From contig NZ_JASAMB010000026.1 of assembly GCF_029948125.1 (NCBI RefSeq), positions 1-64,000 of the forward strand: a stretch of 64,000 nt of DNA, given 5' to 3'. Under the pieces are notes generated by a model. It was not told where the DNA came from. It did no database searches and saw only the letters and a program-made list of their open reading frames with translations. Source of the stretch: Catellatospora sp. KI3. Its GTDB lineage: Bacteria; Actinomycetota; Actinomycetes; Mycobacteriales; Micromonosporaceae. Made by a program: the position numbers and the translations under genes. Within the stretch, counting starts at the first letter, position 1; the number at the start of each line of letters is the position of its first letter. Below are positions 8,987-18,391 of this stretch, piece after piece.

Positions 8987-10356
8987 ATGTTCCGAAAACC
9001 CGCTGTGTCGAGTGCGGCGGTCCTGCTGCTCGCCGCCGGGCTGGTCAGTGTCGCCCAGCCCTTGCCCGCGGCCGCTGCCAGCTGCAGCGTCCTGTTCGAC
9101 GACTTCCAGTACAGCTCGTCGAGCGACCCGGCGCTGGCCGCGCACCACTGGACGGTCCGCGGCGGGGCGGCGGACCGGGCATCCCCGGGGCCTCCTGGCT
9201 GCCGGCCAACGTGACGTTCCCCGTCGCGGACGGGCAGAAGGTCCTCCAGCTGTCGTCCTACACCGACGGCACCGGCGCCGGTACGGCGCAGACGGAGATC
9301 TACCACCAGCGGAAGTTCTTCGAGGGCACCTATGCCAGCCGCGTCCGCTTCACCGACGCGCCGGTGTCCGGCAACGACGGCGACCGGATCGTGGAGACCT
9401 TCTTCACGATCACCCCGCTGGCGTACCCGATGGATCCGAGCTACGGCGAGATGGACTTCGAGTACCTGGCCAACGGCGGCTGGGGCGAGACGGGCTCGGC
9501 GTTCTTCGAGACCACCTGGGAGACCTACCAGCCCGACCCGTGGGTCGCCGACAACGTCCATGCCGTGCAGCGCCGCAGCTACGACGGCTGGCACGACCTG
9601 GTGGCGCAGGTCAGCGGCGGCCGGGTCAAGTACTTCATCGACGGCGCGCTGGTCGCCGACCACGGCGACAAGTTCTACCCCGAGACCCCGATGTCGATCA
9701 ACTACAATCTGTGGTTCATCGACAGCTCCGGCCACACCGGCGGGCGCAGCACCTACATCCAGCAGGTGGACTGGCTCTACTTCGCCGGCAACGAGGTGAT
9801 CTCGGGCGACGTCGCCCGCAACCGGGTCAACGCCTACCGGAGCCTGGGCACCACGCACGTGGACGCGGTGGGCACCGGCGGCACCTGCACCGAGCCCGGC
9901 GGCGGTGGCGGCGGCACGATCCCGTCCAGCACCTGGTACAGCATCGTCAACAAGAACAGCGGCAAGTGTGTCGACGCCCGTGCCTCGGGCACCGCCAACG
10001 GCACCGCGATCCAGCAGTACACCTGCAACAACACCTACGCCCAGCAGTACCTCTTCCAGCCCACGAGCGGCAGCGACGTCCGGGTCAACAACCGGAACAA
10101 CTCCGCCCAGGTCCTGGACGTGAGCGGGGTGTCGGCCGCCGACAACGCGGTCGTGCACCTGTGGGGCTACGTCGGCGGCGGCAACCAGCAGTGGACCCCG
10201 GTGGCCGAGGGCGGCGGCTACTACCACTTCGTGTCCGTGCACAGTGGCAAGTGCCTCGACGTCCCGAACGCCTCGACCGCGGACAGCGTGCAGCTGGTGC
10301 AGTACACCTGCAACGGCACCGGAGCGCAGTCGTTCCGGCTGGTGGCCCAGCCGTAG
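8987..10356 (+). pseudogene. Secreted GH16-like beta-glucanase with CBM13, frameshifted
   Basis: The first frame (from ATG 8987, GGAGG at 8977-8981) encodes a signal peptide and the start of a jelly-roll domain (SCSVLFDDFQYSSS). It stops at 9214. The rest lies in another frame up to 10356: GH16-like residues with E-M-D-F-E, the catalytic E-x-D-x-E signature, then a Gly-rich linker and a CBM13 trefoil with repeats ending QQYLF, QQWTP and QSFRL. Loss of one base in the GC-rich run at about 9160-9176 explains the break. Restoring it gives a continuous, sensible protein of about 456 residues. It may be a real mutation or a sequencing error. The likely substrate is a beta-1,3 or beta-1,3-1,4-glucan. 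Confidence 0.75.
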
Positions 10357-10455
10357 CTGCCCACCTCGTGAGCACGGGGGCTACCACTGCCGGTGGATGT
10401 CGTTCGACCTGTGCGGCGAGGGCGCGGCCGGCACGTACCGGATCATGAGAACAGG

Positions 10456-10491
10456 CGTCGACCCCGGCCGCTGGCACGGCCGGGGTCGACG
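10456..10491. terminator. Strong bidirectional hairpin terminator
   Basis: CGTCGACCCCGGCCG and its perfect complement form a 15-bp stem with a 6-base loop (CTGGCA). It lies between the convergent GH16 and amidohydrolase genes, 7 bp from the end of the latter. Confidence 0.8.
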
Positions 10492-10497
10492 CGGCGG

Positions 10498-12060
10498 CTA
10501 CGCCGCGCTCCAGCGGACCTCGCCGCCGACGACCGTCGACAGCACCCGCGTACGCAGGACCGCCTCGGGCGACTCCCGGTAGAGGTCGGTGTCGAGCACG
10601 GCGAAGTCGGCGAGCATCCCCGGCACCAGCAGGCCCTTGCGGCCGTCCTCACCGGCGGCGTAGGCGGCGCCGACCGTGTGCGCCCGGATCGCCTCGGCCA
10701 TGGTGATCCGCTGCTCGGGCTGCCAACCGCCGACCGGGCTGCCGTCGGGGCGGGTCCGGGTCACCGCCGCGTACAGGGCGGCGAACGGGTCCGGGTCCTC
10801 CACCGGCGCGTCGGAGCCGAAGGCCAGCGCGGCTCCGGCGTCGAGCAGGTCCCGCCAGGCGTACGAGGCCAGGTCGTGCCCGGCCAGCAGCGAGTCGACC
10901 AGGTCGATGTCGCTGGTGCAGTGGACCGGCTGCATCGACGCGACCACGCCGAGCCGCGCCAGCCGTGCCACGTCACGCCGCTGCAGGTGCTGCGCGTGCT
11001 CGATCCGGTGCCGCAGTCCGGGCGTCGGACCGAGCTCCTCGTACGCATCGAGCACCAGGTGGTTGGCCTGGTCGCCGATGGCGTGGGTGGCCACGGCGAT
11101 CCCCGCGCCGGCCGCGGTGCGGAACAGGCGCAGCAGCTCGTCGTAGGGCACGATCGCGATGCCGTGGTCGCCGCCGCGCATCGGCCTGCTCATGTGGCAG
11201 GTGTGCGAACCCAGCGCCCCGTCGCTGAACACCTTCAGCGGGCCGGTGCGGAACCAGTCGTCGCCCTGCCCGGTCCGGCGGCCCTCGGCCAGGGCCGTCT
11301 CCAGATGCTCCAGCCGGATCGCCTTGTGCACCCGCAGCTTCAGCTCGCCCTCGGCCCGCATCCGCAGGTACGCCGCCCGGCAGTCCTCGCCGTCGATGTC
11401 GTGCACGCTGGTGATGCCCAGCGCCAGCAGCCGCTCCTGGGCGGTGCGCAGCAGGCTGCCGAGGTCGTCGGCGGCCGTGAACCGGCGCAGCGGCTCGGTG
11501 GCGGTCTCGCGCAGGATCCCGGTCGGACGGCCCGCGTCGTCGCGGACGATGTGCCCGCCGACCGGGTCGGGGGTCGAGGCGCCGATCCCCGCCGCCCGCA
11601 GCGCGGCCGAGTTCACCCAGAGCGTGTGGACGTCGACGGTGGTCAGCGCGACCGGGTTGTCGGGGCACACCGCGTCGAGGGCGTGCCGGTCCGGCTGGAC
11701 CGGCGGCTCCCAGACGTTGCTGTTCCAGCGGCCGCCGAGCAGCCACTCGCCTGGCGGCAGGCCTGCCGCGCGGGCTGCGATCCGCTCCAGGGCCTGCGCC
11801 AGCGAGCGCGTCCCGGACAGGTCGACCGTGGTGAGGCTGTGGGCGTACTGCGCGGTGTGGATGTGACCGTCGTAGAACCCGGGGATCACCGCGGCGCCGT
11901 CGAGGTCGACGAGCTCCGCGCCCGGTCCGGTCGCGGCCCGGACCTCGGCCTCCGACCCGACGGACACCAGTTCGCCGTCTCGCACGGCGAGGGCCTGGGC
12001 GGTCGGCCGCCGGTCGTCGCCGGTGTGGATGGCCGCGTTGCGGAAGACCACGATGCTCAC
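10498..12060 (-). CDS. Amidohydrolase family protein (YtcJ/amidohydrolase_3 type)
   Basis: A 520-residue metal-dependent hydrolase. It has a small N-terminal beta-sandwich piece (FRNAAIHTGD) and a TIM barrel with metal ligands: H-x-H in GFYDGHIHT, a Lys in LKVFSDGALG, His in THAIGDQA and EHAQHL, and Asp in GSDAPVEDPDP. The barrel ends in the composite sandwich R-K-G-L-L-V-P-G-M-L-A-D-F-A-V-L-D. Members such as YtcJ and N-substituted formamide deformylase act on amide bonds. The substrate here cannot be deduced. There is no signal peptide. It is probably transcribed alone. Confidence 0.88.
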   Translation of the reverse strand: MSIVVFRNAAIHTGDDRRPTAQALAVRDGELVSVGSEAEVRAATGPGAELVDLDGAAVIPGFYDGHIHTAQYAHSLTTVDLSGTRSLAQALERIAARAAGLPPGEWLLGGRWNSNVWEPPVQPDRHALDAVCPDNPVALTTVDVHTLWVNSAALRAAGIGASTPDPVGGHIVRDDAGRPTGILRETATEPLRRFTAADDLGSLLRTAQERLLALGITSVHDIDGEDCRAAYLRMRAEGELKLRVHKAIRLEHLETALAEGRRTGQGDDWFRTGPLKVFSDGALGSHTCHMSRPMRGGDHGIAIVPYDELLRLFRTAAGAGIAVATHAIGDQANHLVLDAYEELGPTPGLRHRIEHAQHLQRRDVARLARLGVVASMQPVHCTSDIDLVDSLLAGHDLASYAWRDLLDAGAALAFGSDAPVEDPDPFAALYAAVTRTRPDGSPVGGWQPEQRITMAEAIRAHTVGAAYAAGEDGRKGLLVPGMLADFAVLDTDLYRESPEAVLRTRVLSTVVGGEVRWSAA

Positions 12061-12275
12061 GCGAGCAGACCATACCGGCTTCGCCCTGGCGGCCCCAGCG
12101 GGCCCGGCTCAGTATCCGGGGCGCACTCTATCAGGGTCCGCCCTGGTCGCCCCGCTGTGCCGGGCACGTGGGGCCCGAACGGGTGCTGTGACCCGATCGG
12201 CGGGCCGACCGTGCGGCGTGTTCGCCGCGCTGCGCGTCGGCCGGCGGCTGTAATCGCCGGATGGGGAGCGAGTGG

Positions 12276-14111
12276 ATGTCGCCGGGCGGCCGACCGCGGT
12301 GGGCCCGGCCGCTGTCACTTCTCCTGGTGACGCTCGCCGCCGCGGGTTACGCCTGGCACCTGGACCTCGCCCGGCTGCACCCTTACTACGGGCCGGCGGT
12401 CAGGAGCATGGCGTCCAGTTGGCGCTGCTGGTGGTACGGGGCCTTCGACCCCGAGGGCAACCTGACCCTGGACAAGCTGCCCGGCGCCTTCCAGCTGCAG
12501 GCCCTGTCGGCCAGGCTGTTCGGCTTCCACCACTGGGCGGTGCTGCTGCCGCAGGTCCTCGCGGCGGCGGCGGCCGTCTGGGTCCTCTACCGGCTCGTAT
12601 CGCGCTGGCACAGCCCGGCTGCCGGCCTGGTCGCGGCCGCGGCCCTGGCCACCACACCCGTCGTCGCGGCGCTGGCCCGGACCCAGTTCGCCGACATGGC
12701 CCTGATCGCCCTGCTGCTCGTCGCCGCGAACGCCTGGCACCGCGCGGTCACCCGCGGCCGGCTCGCGCCGCTGCTGGGCTGCGGCCTCGCCGTCGGCCTC
12801 GCGTTCGGGGTGAAGATGGTCCAGGCGTGGGCACTGCTGCCGGTCTTCGGCCTGCTCTACCTGGTCGCGGCGCCGAACCCGCTGCGTACGCGCGCGGCCC
12901 ACCTCGCGCTGGCGGCGGTGACCGCCGCGGCCGCGTCGGGCCCGTGGATCGCGGCGGTGCTGCTCGTCCCGGCCGCGGACCGGCCCTTCATCGACGGAAC
13001 CGTCGACAACTCCCCGCTGTCCATGGTGTTCGGCTACAACGCGCTGCACCGGTTCGGCGACGGGGGCATGGGCTACGCCGCCGACGGGGTCCCGCTGGGG
13101 TGGAGGACGCTGCTGGCGGCCCCGGTCGCGGTCGAGGTGGGCTGGCTGTACCCGCTGGCTCTGCTCGGCCTGGCCGCGGGCCTCGCCTGGCGCGGCCGGG
13201 CCGCCCGCACCGACCAGCTCCGCGCCGGATACCTGCTGTGGGCCGGCTGGCTGGGGGTCTACGCGGCCGCGTTCAGCCTCGGCAGCATGGCGCACAAGTA
13301 CTACGTCATCGCCGTCGCCCCGCCGGTGGCGGCCCTGGCCGGGGCCGGCGCGGTGCGGCTGTGGACGTGGCGGGCGCGGCCCCGGCTGCGCTGGGTCCTC
13401 CCGGCGGCCGCGGCCGTGAGCACCGCCTGGTCCTGGCACCTGGCCGCGGACCACCCGCAGGACATGCCATGGCTGCCCGAGGCCGTGCTCTGCGCCGGCG
13501 CGCTCGCCGCCGTCGGGCTCGCCCTGGCGATCGGGCGCCCGTCGCTGCCGCGCCACCTCGCCGGGCACAGCCAGGTCCGGCGCGTCGCCGGGCTCGCCGT
13601 CGCCGCAGCCGCCGCGCTCGCCGTGTTCGGCGGTCCGGCCGCATGGGCGGTGTCGGTCCACGACGGCATCGACCCCAGGCCCGCCGAGGCGGGCCGCCAC
13701 ACCGACGGGGTGAGGGTGGCGGGCGTCGTGCCGCCCCTCGGACTCGCGGACTATCTCGCCGAAAGGCGCGAGGGCCGCCGCTACCTGCTCGCCGCCCAGG
13801 GCTCCAAGATCGCCGGGCAGTACCTGCTGGCCGGGTACTCCGTCTTCACCATGGGCGGCTACAGCGGGAACGTGCCGTTCCCCGCGCCGGCCACGCTGGC
13901 CGAGCTCGTCGCCCGGAACCGGGTCCGCTACGTCCAGTTCGACCCGCACCGGAACCTGCGGTCGGCGCTCGCCCGGTGGGTCGGCTCGCACTGCGCGCCG
14001 ATCGATCCGGCGGCCTACGGCGGAACCGGGGAGCCGTCTGTCTACGACTGCGGGCCCACCGGGGGCGGTCGTGCGAGCGCGCCGCCCAGGCACGGGTCGC
14101 GCAGCTCGTAG
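12276..14111 (+). CDS. GT39-like (ArnT/PMT family) membrane glycosyltransferase
   Basis: About 611 residues with roughly 11 hydrophobic segments. The first periplasmic loop has the family pattern H-P-Y-Y-G-P-A-V-R-S-M and Y-G-A-F-D-P-E-G-N-L-T-L-D-K, where a conserved acidic residue acts with polyprenyl-phosphate sugars. A soluble C-terminal part (after about residue 460) contains G-S-K-I-A-G-Q-Y-L-L-A and Y-S-V-F-T-M-G-G-Y-S-G-N, typical of the actinobacterial ArnT-like subfamily. It should move a sugar from a lipid-linked donor to a cell-surface acceptor. I chose ATG 12276 because GGGGAG at 12263-12268 is well spaced for it. An ATG at 12261 is also in frame. Confidence 0.85.
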   Translation: MSPGGRPRWARPLSLLLVTLAAAGYAWHLDLARLHPYYGPAVRSMASSWRCWWYGAFDPEGNLTLDKLPGAFQLQALSARLFGFHHWAVLLPQVLAAAAAVWVLYRLVSRWHSPAAGLVAAAALATTPVVAALARTQFADMALIALLLVAANAWHRAVTRGRLAPLLGCGLAVGLAFGVKMVQAWALLPVFGLLYLVAAPNPLRTRAAHLALAAVTAAAASGPWIAAVLLVPAADRPFIDGTVDNSPLSMVFGYNALHRFGDGGMGYAADGVPLGWRTLLAAPVAVEVGWLYPLALLGLAAGLAWRGRAARTDQLRAGYLLWAGWLGVYAAAFSLGSMAHKYYVIAVAPPVAALAGAGAVRLWTWRARPRLRWVLPAAAAVSTAWSWHLAADHPQDMPWLPEAVLCAGALAAVGLALAIGRPSLPRHLAGHSQVRRVAGLAVAAAAALAVFGGPAAWAVSVHDGIDPRPAEAGRHTDGVRVAGVVPPLGLADYLAERREGRRYLLAAQGSKIAGQYLLAGYSVFTMGGYSGNVPFPAPATLAELVARNRVRYVQFDPHRNLRSALARWVGSHCAPIDPAAYGGTGEPSVYDCGPTGGGRASAPPRHGSRSS

Positions 14112-14196
14112 CGGGGGCGATCCGCCTCGGTGCCGAGGGGTGGTATCGCGAGGACTCGGTCCGACCGGGTGCCGGGCACGGCGATACATTGCTCCG

Positions 14197-14892
14197 GTGA
14201 CCACGGTGGAGATCTGCGTCAGCGACGTGCCGACCGCGCTGGTGGCGGAGGCGGCCGGGGCGCACCGGCTCGAACTCTGCGCCGACCTGGGCCAGGGCGG
14301 CACCACGCCGAGCCTCGGCGCGGTCGCGATCGCCCTGCGCACGCTGACCACGGCCGGATTGCGGGTGATGGTCCGGGCCCGCGGCGGGGACTTCCGGGTG
14401 AGCGAGGTCGAGGAGCAGGTGATGCTCGCCGACATCGCCGCGCTGCGCGCGCTGCCCAATCCGCGCGGGCTGCCGCTCGGGGTGGTCGTCGGTGCCGTCG
14501 CCGACGGCCGCCTGGACCTGCCCGTCCTGGGCCGCCTGATCGAGGCGGCCGGGCCGCTGCCGGTGACCGTGCACAAGGCGTTCGACGAGGTCAGTGACCA
14601 GTTCGAGGCGCTCGACCAGATCATCGGGCTCGGCGCGGACGCGGTCCTGACCTCCGGCGGAGCGCCCACCGCGCTGGACGGTGCCGTACGCATCGCCGCG
14701 CTGCGGCAGCGGGCCGGCGACCGGCTGCGCGTCATCGCCGGGGGCGGCATCCGCTCGCACAACGTCCGGCAGGTGCTCACCGAGACCGGCGCGCGCGAGC
14801 TGCACCTGCGCGCACCGGTGCGGCGCGACGGCCGCGAGGCCACCGACGCCGCCGAGGTGCGCCGGGTCGTGGACGCCGTCCGCACGCACTGA
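14197..14892 (+). CDS. cutC: CutC family protein
   Basis: A 231-residue TIM-barrel protein of the CutC family, historically linked to copper homeostasis although the enzymatic role is unsettled. Characteristic motifs are V-E-I-C-V-S-D near the N-terminus, H-R-L-E-L-C-A-D-L-G-Q-G-G-T-T-P-S, V-M-V-R-A-R-G-G-D-F, T-V-H-K-A-F-D-E and V-I-A-G-G-G-I-R. The GTG at 14197 begins immediately before the family-typical first strand. It ends 51 bp before the convergent GH43 gene, with a terminator between. Confidence 0.93.
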   Translation: MTTVEICVSDVPTALVAEAAGAHRLELCADLGQGGTTPSLGAVAIALRTLTTAGLRVMVRARGGDFRVSEVEEQVMLADIAALRALPNPRGLPLGVVVGAVADGRLDLPVLGRLIEAAGPLPVTVHKAFDEVSDQFEALDQIIGLGADAVLTSGGAPTALDGAVRIAALRQRAGDRLRVIAGGGIRSHNVRQVLTETGARELHLRAPVRRDGREATDAAEVRRVVDAVRTH

Positions 14893-14898
14893 CGGGTG

Positions 14899-14932
14899 CG
14901 GGTGTCGGCAGGTCGGCACCCGCCGACACCCG
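14899..14932. terminator. Bidirectional hairpin terminator
   Basis: CGGGTGTCGGC (14899-14909) pairs perfectly with GCCGACACCCG (14922-14932), an 11-bp stem with a 12-base loop, between convergent cutC and the GH43_24 gene. Confidence 0.75.
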
Positions 14933-14943
14933 GCCGCCGCGGT

Positions 14944-16383
14944 TCAGGACTGGGTCCGCGACCACTGCTGGTTGTTGCCGCTGCCGCAGCTGTACTGCTG
15001 GATGTCGCTGCCGTCGCCGGTGCCGGAGCCGACCACGTCCAGGCACTTGCCGCTGTGCCGGGCGACGAGCCGGTAGTAGCCGCCGGTGGCCTGCCACTGC
15101 CACTGCTGGTTGGTGCCGGTGCCGCAGCTGTACTGGATGATGTTGGCGCCGTCGGCGGTCGAGGCCGAGGCGACGTCCAGGCACTTGCCGCTGTTGGCGT
15201 TGACGATGCGGAACCAGCCGCCGCCGGCGTCCTGGAAGGACCACTTCTGGTTGCCGCCGCCGTTCCAGCTCCACTGCTTGACTTCGGCGCTGTTGGCGGT
15301 GGAGCTGCTCACGACGTCCATGACCTTGCCGCTGTTGCGGTTGGTGATCCGGTACACCGTCGCCGCGACGCCGCTGACGGTGCCGGCCGCCGCGTCGATC
15401 GTGATCTGGGGGTACCAGGTCAGGCTCATGCTGGTGGCGGTCGGGAAGGCGATCGGCAGCCACACGTACTGGGAGTCGTTGACGGGGCCGCCCCAGGCGC
15501 CGGCCCAGCGGTCGCCCAGGTAGAGGTAGCTCGTGCCCGCCGTGCCCTGGACCGGCAGCACGTACGCGGGCTGCGAGCCGAACGTGGTGCCGTCGCCCAC
15601 ATTGGTCCAGCCGGTCCACGGACCGGAGATGCTGCTCGCGGTGGCGTACTTGGCCTGGTTCGGGCTCCAGCCGGTGGCCGCCGAGGTCAGCATGAAGTAG
15701 GTGCTGCCGCGTTTGAACAGGGCCGGGGCCTCGCGGTGCGCGTCGTTCCAGAAGTTGCCGACCAGCGTGCTCACGCTGAGGTAGTCCGCGGTGAGCCGGT
15801 AGATGTGCAGGTCGTAGTTCTCGTCGGCCGCCGAGATCATGTAAGCGGTGCCGTTGTCGTTGTAGAGCGTGATGTCGCGGGACATGTGCTGGCCCAGCGG
15901 CCGGAAGCTGCCGTGGTAGGTGTAGGCGCCGTCGACCGTGGCCGAGGAGGCGACGGCGGCGCGCGCCTCGCCGTAGTCGGATCCGTTCTCCTTGTGCATC
16001 CACATCACGTACCGGCCGGTCGCGCTGTTGTAGACGACCTTGGGACGTTCGATGTTGGCGACGTTGAGTTCGGCGGCCGAGGACTGGGTGAGCACGTTGT
16101 TGCGGAACTCCCAGTTGCGCAGGTCGGTCGAGCGGTAGACCGAGACGGCCTTGAACGTGCCGTTGGGGTTGCGGTTCTCGCCGAACCAGTAGTAGTAGTC
16201 GCCGACCTTCAGCATGCCGCCGCCGTGGGCGTGCAGCACGCTGCCGGCGGTGTCGGTGAACTGGGTGCCGTTGGTGACGGTGACCGGTGCGGCGGTCGCG
16301 GGGGAGGGGGCGGTCAGCAGGGTGGCGCCGGTGAGCAGGAGCGCGAACAGGCATGCCGCGCCGCGTCGAGCGGGACGGAGCAT
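14944..16383 (-). CDS. Secreted GH43 subfamily 24-type exo-beta-1,3-galactanase with CBM13
   Basis: A 479-residue exported protein. Residues 1-32 are a signal peptide. The five-bladed propeller starts at FTDTAGSVLHAHGGG and has YYYWFGENR. The residues known in fungal Pc1,3Gal43A are all visible: E112 in IERPK, E218 (acid) in REAPAL, and Q271 in FGSQPAY, the glutamine that replaces the usual GH43 Asp base. LGDRWAGAWGG and YVWLPI are also typical. The C-terminus is a CBM13 trefoil (from about 348) with three QKW/QQW repeats. It should trim galactose from beta-1,3-galactan backbones of arabinogalactan. ATG 16383 is preceded by GAAGAAGG. Confidence 0.88.
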   Translation of the reverse strand: MLRPARRGAACLFALLLTGATLLTAPSPATAAPVTVTNGTQFTDTAGSVLHAHGGGMLKVGDYYYWFGENRNPNGTFKAVSVYRSTDLRNWEFRNNVLTQSSAAELNVANIERPKVVYNSATGRYVMWMHKENGSDYGEARAAVASSATVDGAYTYHGSFRPLGQHMSRDITLYNDNGTAYMISAADENYDLHIYRLTADYLSVSTLVGNFWNDAHREAPALFKRGSTYFMLTSAATGWSPNQAKYATASSISGPWTGWTNVGDGTTFGSQPAYVLPVQGTAGTSYLYLGDRWAGAWGGPVNDSQYVWLPIAFPTATSMSLTWYPQITIDAAAGTVSGVAATVYRITNRNSGKVMDVVSSSTANSAEVKQWSWNGGGNQKWSFQDAGGGWFRIVNANSGKCLDVASASTADGANIIQYSCGTGTNQQWQWQATGGYYRLVARHSGKCLDVVGSGTGDGSDIQQYSCGSGNNQQWSRTQS

Positions 16384-16455
16384 TGCTTCACCTTCTTCGG
16401 GTAGGGCGGGCCCGGGCAGACCCGCCTCCTGCGGAATTTGCGGTGATTGGCGAAA

Positions 16456-16469
16456 TGTTAGCGCGAACA
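16456..16469. promoter_or_regulatory. LacI-type operator before the GH43_24 gene
   Basis: TGTTAGCGCGAACA is an imperfect palindrome within an AT-rich stretch (AAATG...CATTTATG), about 73 bp upstream of the minus-strand start. It differs by one base from the site at 2177-2190 before the GH54 gene. Confidence 0.55.
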
Positions 16470-16666
16470 TTTATGAACGTGATACTGGCACAGCGCCCGC
16501 CGTTCGCCAAGAACTCGGGGCTGCCAACCGCGACGGGGGCGCCGACATCCAGACAGCGACGATGCTCGATGACATTGGTCCGATCTGGACCTATGCTGTA
16601 GGCAGCGGCGAGCCACCGGGCGTGTATCCCCACTGGTCACTCCTCACTCTGCAGGAGATCTTCGCC

Positions 16667-18313
16667 ATGCCGTCTTCCGAAACGAGGCTCCGGTCGCCGC
16701 GCACCGCCGTCGCGCTGCTGGCGATCGCCGTGATGTCGCTGGTGTCCGCGCCCGCCGCGCACGCGGCCGCGGACACCGCGGCACCCACCGCACCCGGTGC
16801 TCCGACCTTCTCCCAGGTCACACCGTTCGCCCTGACCCTGACCTGGCAAGCATCCACCGACGACACCGGCGTCAGCGGGTACCTGATCCGCCGGACGCTG
16901 CCCACCGGCGGAACGTGGGTCGAGAGCACCTCCGGCCCCGCCACCACGCTCACGATCCGGGACCTCACCCCGAACAACGGCTACACGTTCACCGTCGTGG
17001 CCACCGACGCCGCGGGCAACTGGTCCGCCGCGTCGCCTGCGGCGGGCGTGCGGACACTCGCGTACACCGCCGGCAGCATGTGCTCGGTGGTCTACCAGCC
17101 GGTCAGCTCCGGCGGCGGCTCGTTCTCCGCCCAGGTCGCCATGACCAACCTGACCCCCGGGGTCTGGCAGGAGTGGACCCTGGGGTTCGCCCTCGCCTCC
17201 GGACAGCGGATAAACCCGGAGTGGGGTTTCCAGCAGAGCGGGACGCGCTGGCGCCAGACGTTCGTGTCGCTGTGGTCCAGCGGCGCCGGTCCGCTGCTGT
17301 CCGGCGGCACCAGGTCGGTGAACTTCACGGGCACCTACAGCGCCGGCGGCAACCCGCCGCCGACCGACTTCAGCATCAACGACCACCCGTGCACCGTGAC
17401 GGGGCAGCCCGTCCCGCCGGGCTCGCCCGTGAACCTGACCGCGGGCGACGTGACGCCGGGCAGCGTCTCGCTCACCTGGACCGCGGCGACCGCGGGAACC
17501 AACCCGATCAGCGGGTACGAGGTGCTCGTCAACGGATACCGGTACACCTGCGTCGGGGTGAATCCGCTCGGCTGCCTGGTCACCGGCCTGTCGCCGGGCA
17601 CGGCCAACGCCTTCGCGGTACGGGCGGTGGACACCGCCGGCCTGGTCGGCCCCGCGACGACGATCGTGGTGCAGACCCCGGCGGCGCTACCGCCGACGGC
17701 ACCGGGCAACCCCGGCGTCTCCGCGATCACGCCCACCGGTGCCACCCTGACCTGGACCGCCGCGACGCCGGGCACGGCACCGCTGGCGGGGTACGTCGTA
17801 TTCCGCCTGGACGGCGCCACGGAGACCCCGATCGCGGTCACGCCCAACGCGACCACAACGACCGCGACCCTGACCGGGCTGACCCCGGGCACGGCGTACT
17901 CCGTGCGGGTGCGCGCCCGCGACACCGGCGGAGTCCTGTCCGGACCGTCGGCGACGGTGGGTTTCAGCACTTCGGCCGTGCCCCGGACCTGCGCGGTCGG
18001 GTACACCGTGGCCGACTGGGGCAACGGCTCCGGCTTCACCGCGACCGTCACCGTCACCAACACCGGCAGCACCGCCCTGTCCGGTTGGACCCTGCGCTTC
18101 AGCTTCCCCTCCTCGCAGCGGGTGGTGCAGGGCTGGAACGCGAACTGGACCCAGCCGCCGGGCAGCCCTGACGTCACGGCGACGAACCTCGGCTGGAACG
18201 CGACCCTGCAGCCGGGCGCCTCGTTCTCCATCGGCTTCAGCGGCAGCTACAGCGGCGCCAACCCCAGGCCCACCGCCTTCACGATCAACGCAGGCGCCTG
18301 CGCCGTCTCGTGA
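16667..18313 (+). CDS. Secreted non-catalytic FN3/CBM2 protein
   Basis: A 548-residue exported protein with no recognisable catalytic domain. Order: signal peptide (1 to about 35), fibronectin type III (about 44-128, with TLTWQASTDDTGVSGYLI), CBM2-like beta-sandwich (about 133-242, with terminal cysteines at CSVVYQ and HPCTV), two more FN3 repeats (about 245-330 and 335-425, with Y-x-V-x-V-R-A-x-D), and a clear CBM2 at the C-terminus (from CAVGYTVADWGNGSGF to GACAVS, with the surface tryptophans). ATG 16667 follows GCAGGAGA. It could bind cellulose or other wall polysaccharides and help tether or recruit enzymes. That role is inferred. Confidence 0.8.
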   Translation: MPSSETRLRSPRTAVALLAIAVMSLVSAPAAHAAADTAAPTAPGAPTFSQVTPFALTLTWQASTDDTGVSGYLIRRTLPTGGTWVESTSGPATTLTIRDLTPNNGYTFTVVATDAAGNWSAASPAAGVRTLAYTAGSMCSVVYQPVSSGGGSFSAQVAMTNLTPGVWQEWTLGFALASGQRINPEWGFQQSGTRWRQTFVSLWSSGAGPLLSGGTRSVNFTGTYSAGGNPPPTDFSINDHPCTVTGQPVPPGSPVNLTAGDVTPGSVSLTWTAATAGTNPISGYEVLVNGYRYTCVGVNPLGCLVTGLSPGTANAFAVRAVDTAGLVGPATTIVVQTPAALPPTAPGNPGVSAITPTGATLTWTAATPGTAPLAGYVVFRLDGATETPIAVTPNATTTTATLTGLTPGTAYSVRVRARDTGGVLSGPSATVGFSTSAVPRTCAVGYTVADWGNGSGFTATVTVTNTGSTALSGWTLRFSFPSSQRVVQGWNANWTQPPGSPDVTATNLGWNATLQPGASFSIGFSGSYSGANPRPTAFTINAGACAVS

Positions 18314-18320
18314 GCCGGTG

Positions 18321-18363
18321 CCGGGTTGCCGCGAGCCCGAGCCCAGGGCCCGCGGCAACCCGG
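18321..18363. terminator. Bidirectional hairpin terminator
   Basis: CCGGGTTGCCGCG (18321-18333) pairs exactly with CGCGGCAACCCGG (18351-18363), a 13-bp stem between the convergent FN3/CBM2 and LacI genes. Confidence 0.75.
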
Positions 18364-18391
18364 CCCGGCGGTGCCCCGTGCGGCGCCGTGG

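Noticed and set aside
12061-12260. Small gene in the 200-bp gap before the glycosyltransferase
   Set aside because: Short frames lack ribosome binding sites and recognisable sequence; probably only a promoter region.
11180-14885. Very long minus-strand frame over the glycosyltransferase and cutC genes
   Set aside because: Low-complexity Arg/Pro/Ala/Gly composition, no start signal, and both plus-strand genes are recognisable families.
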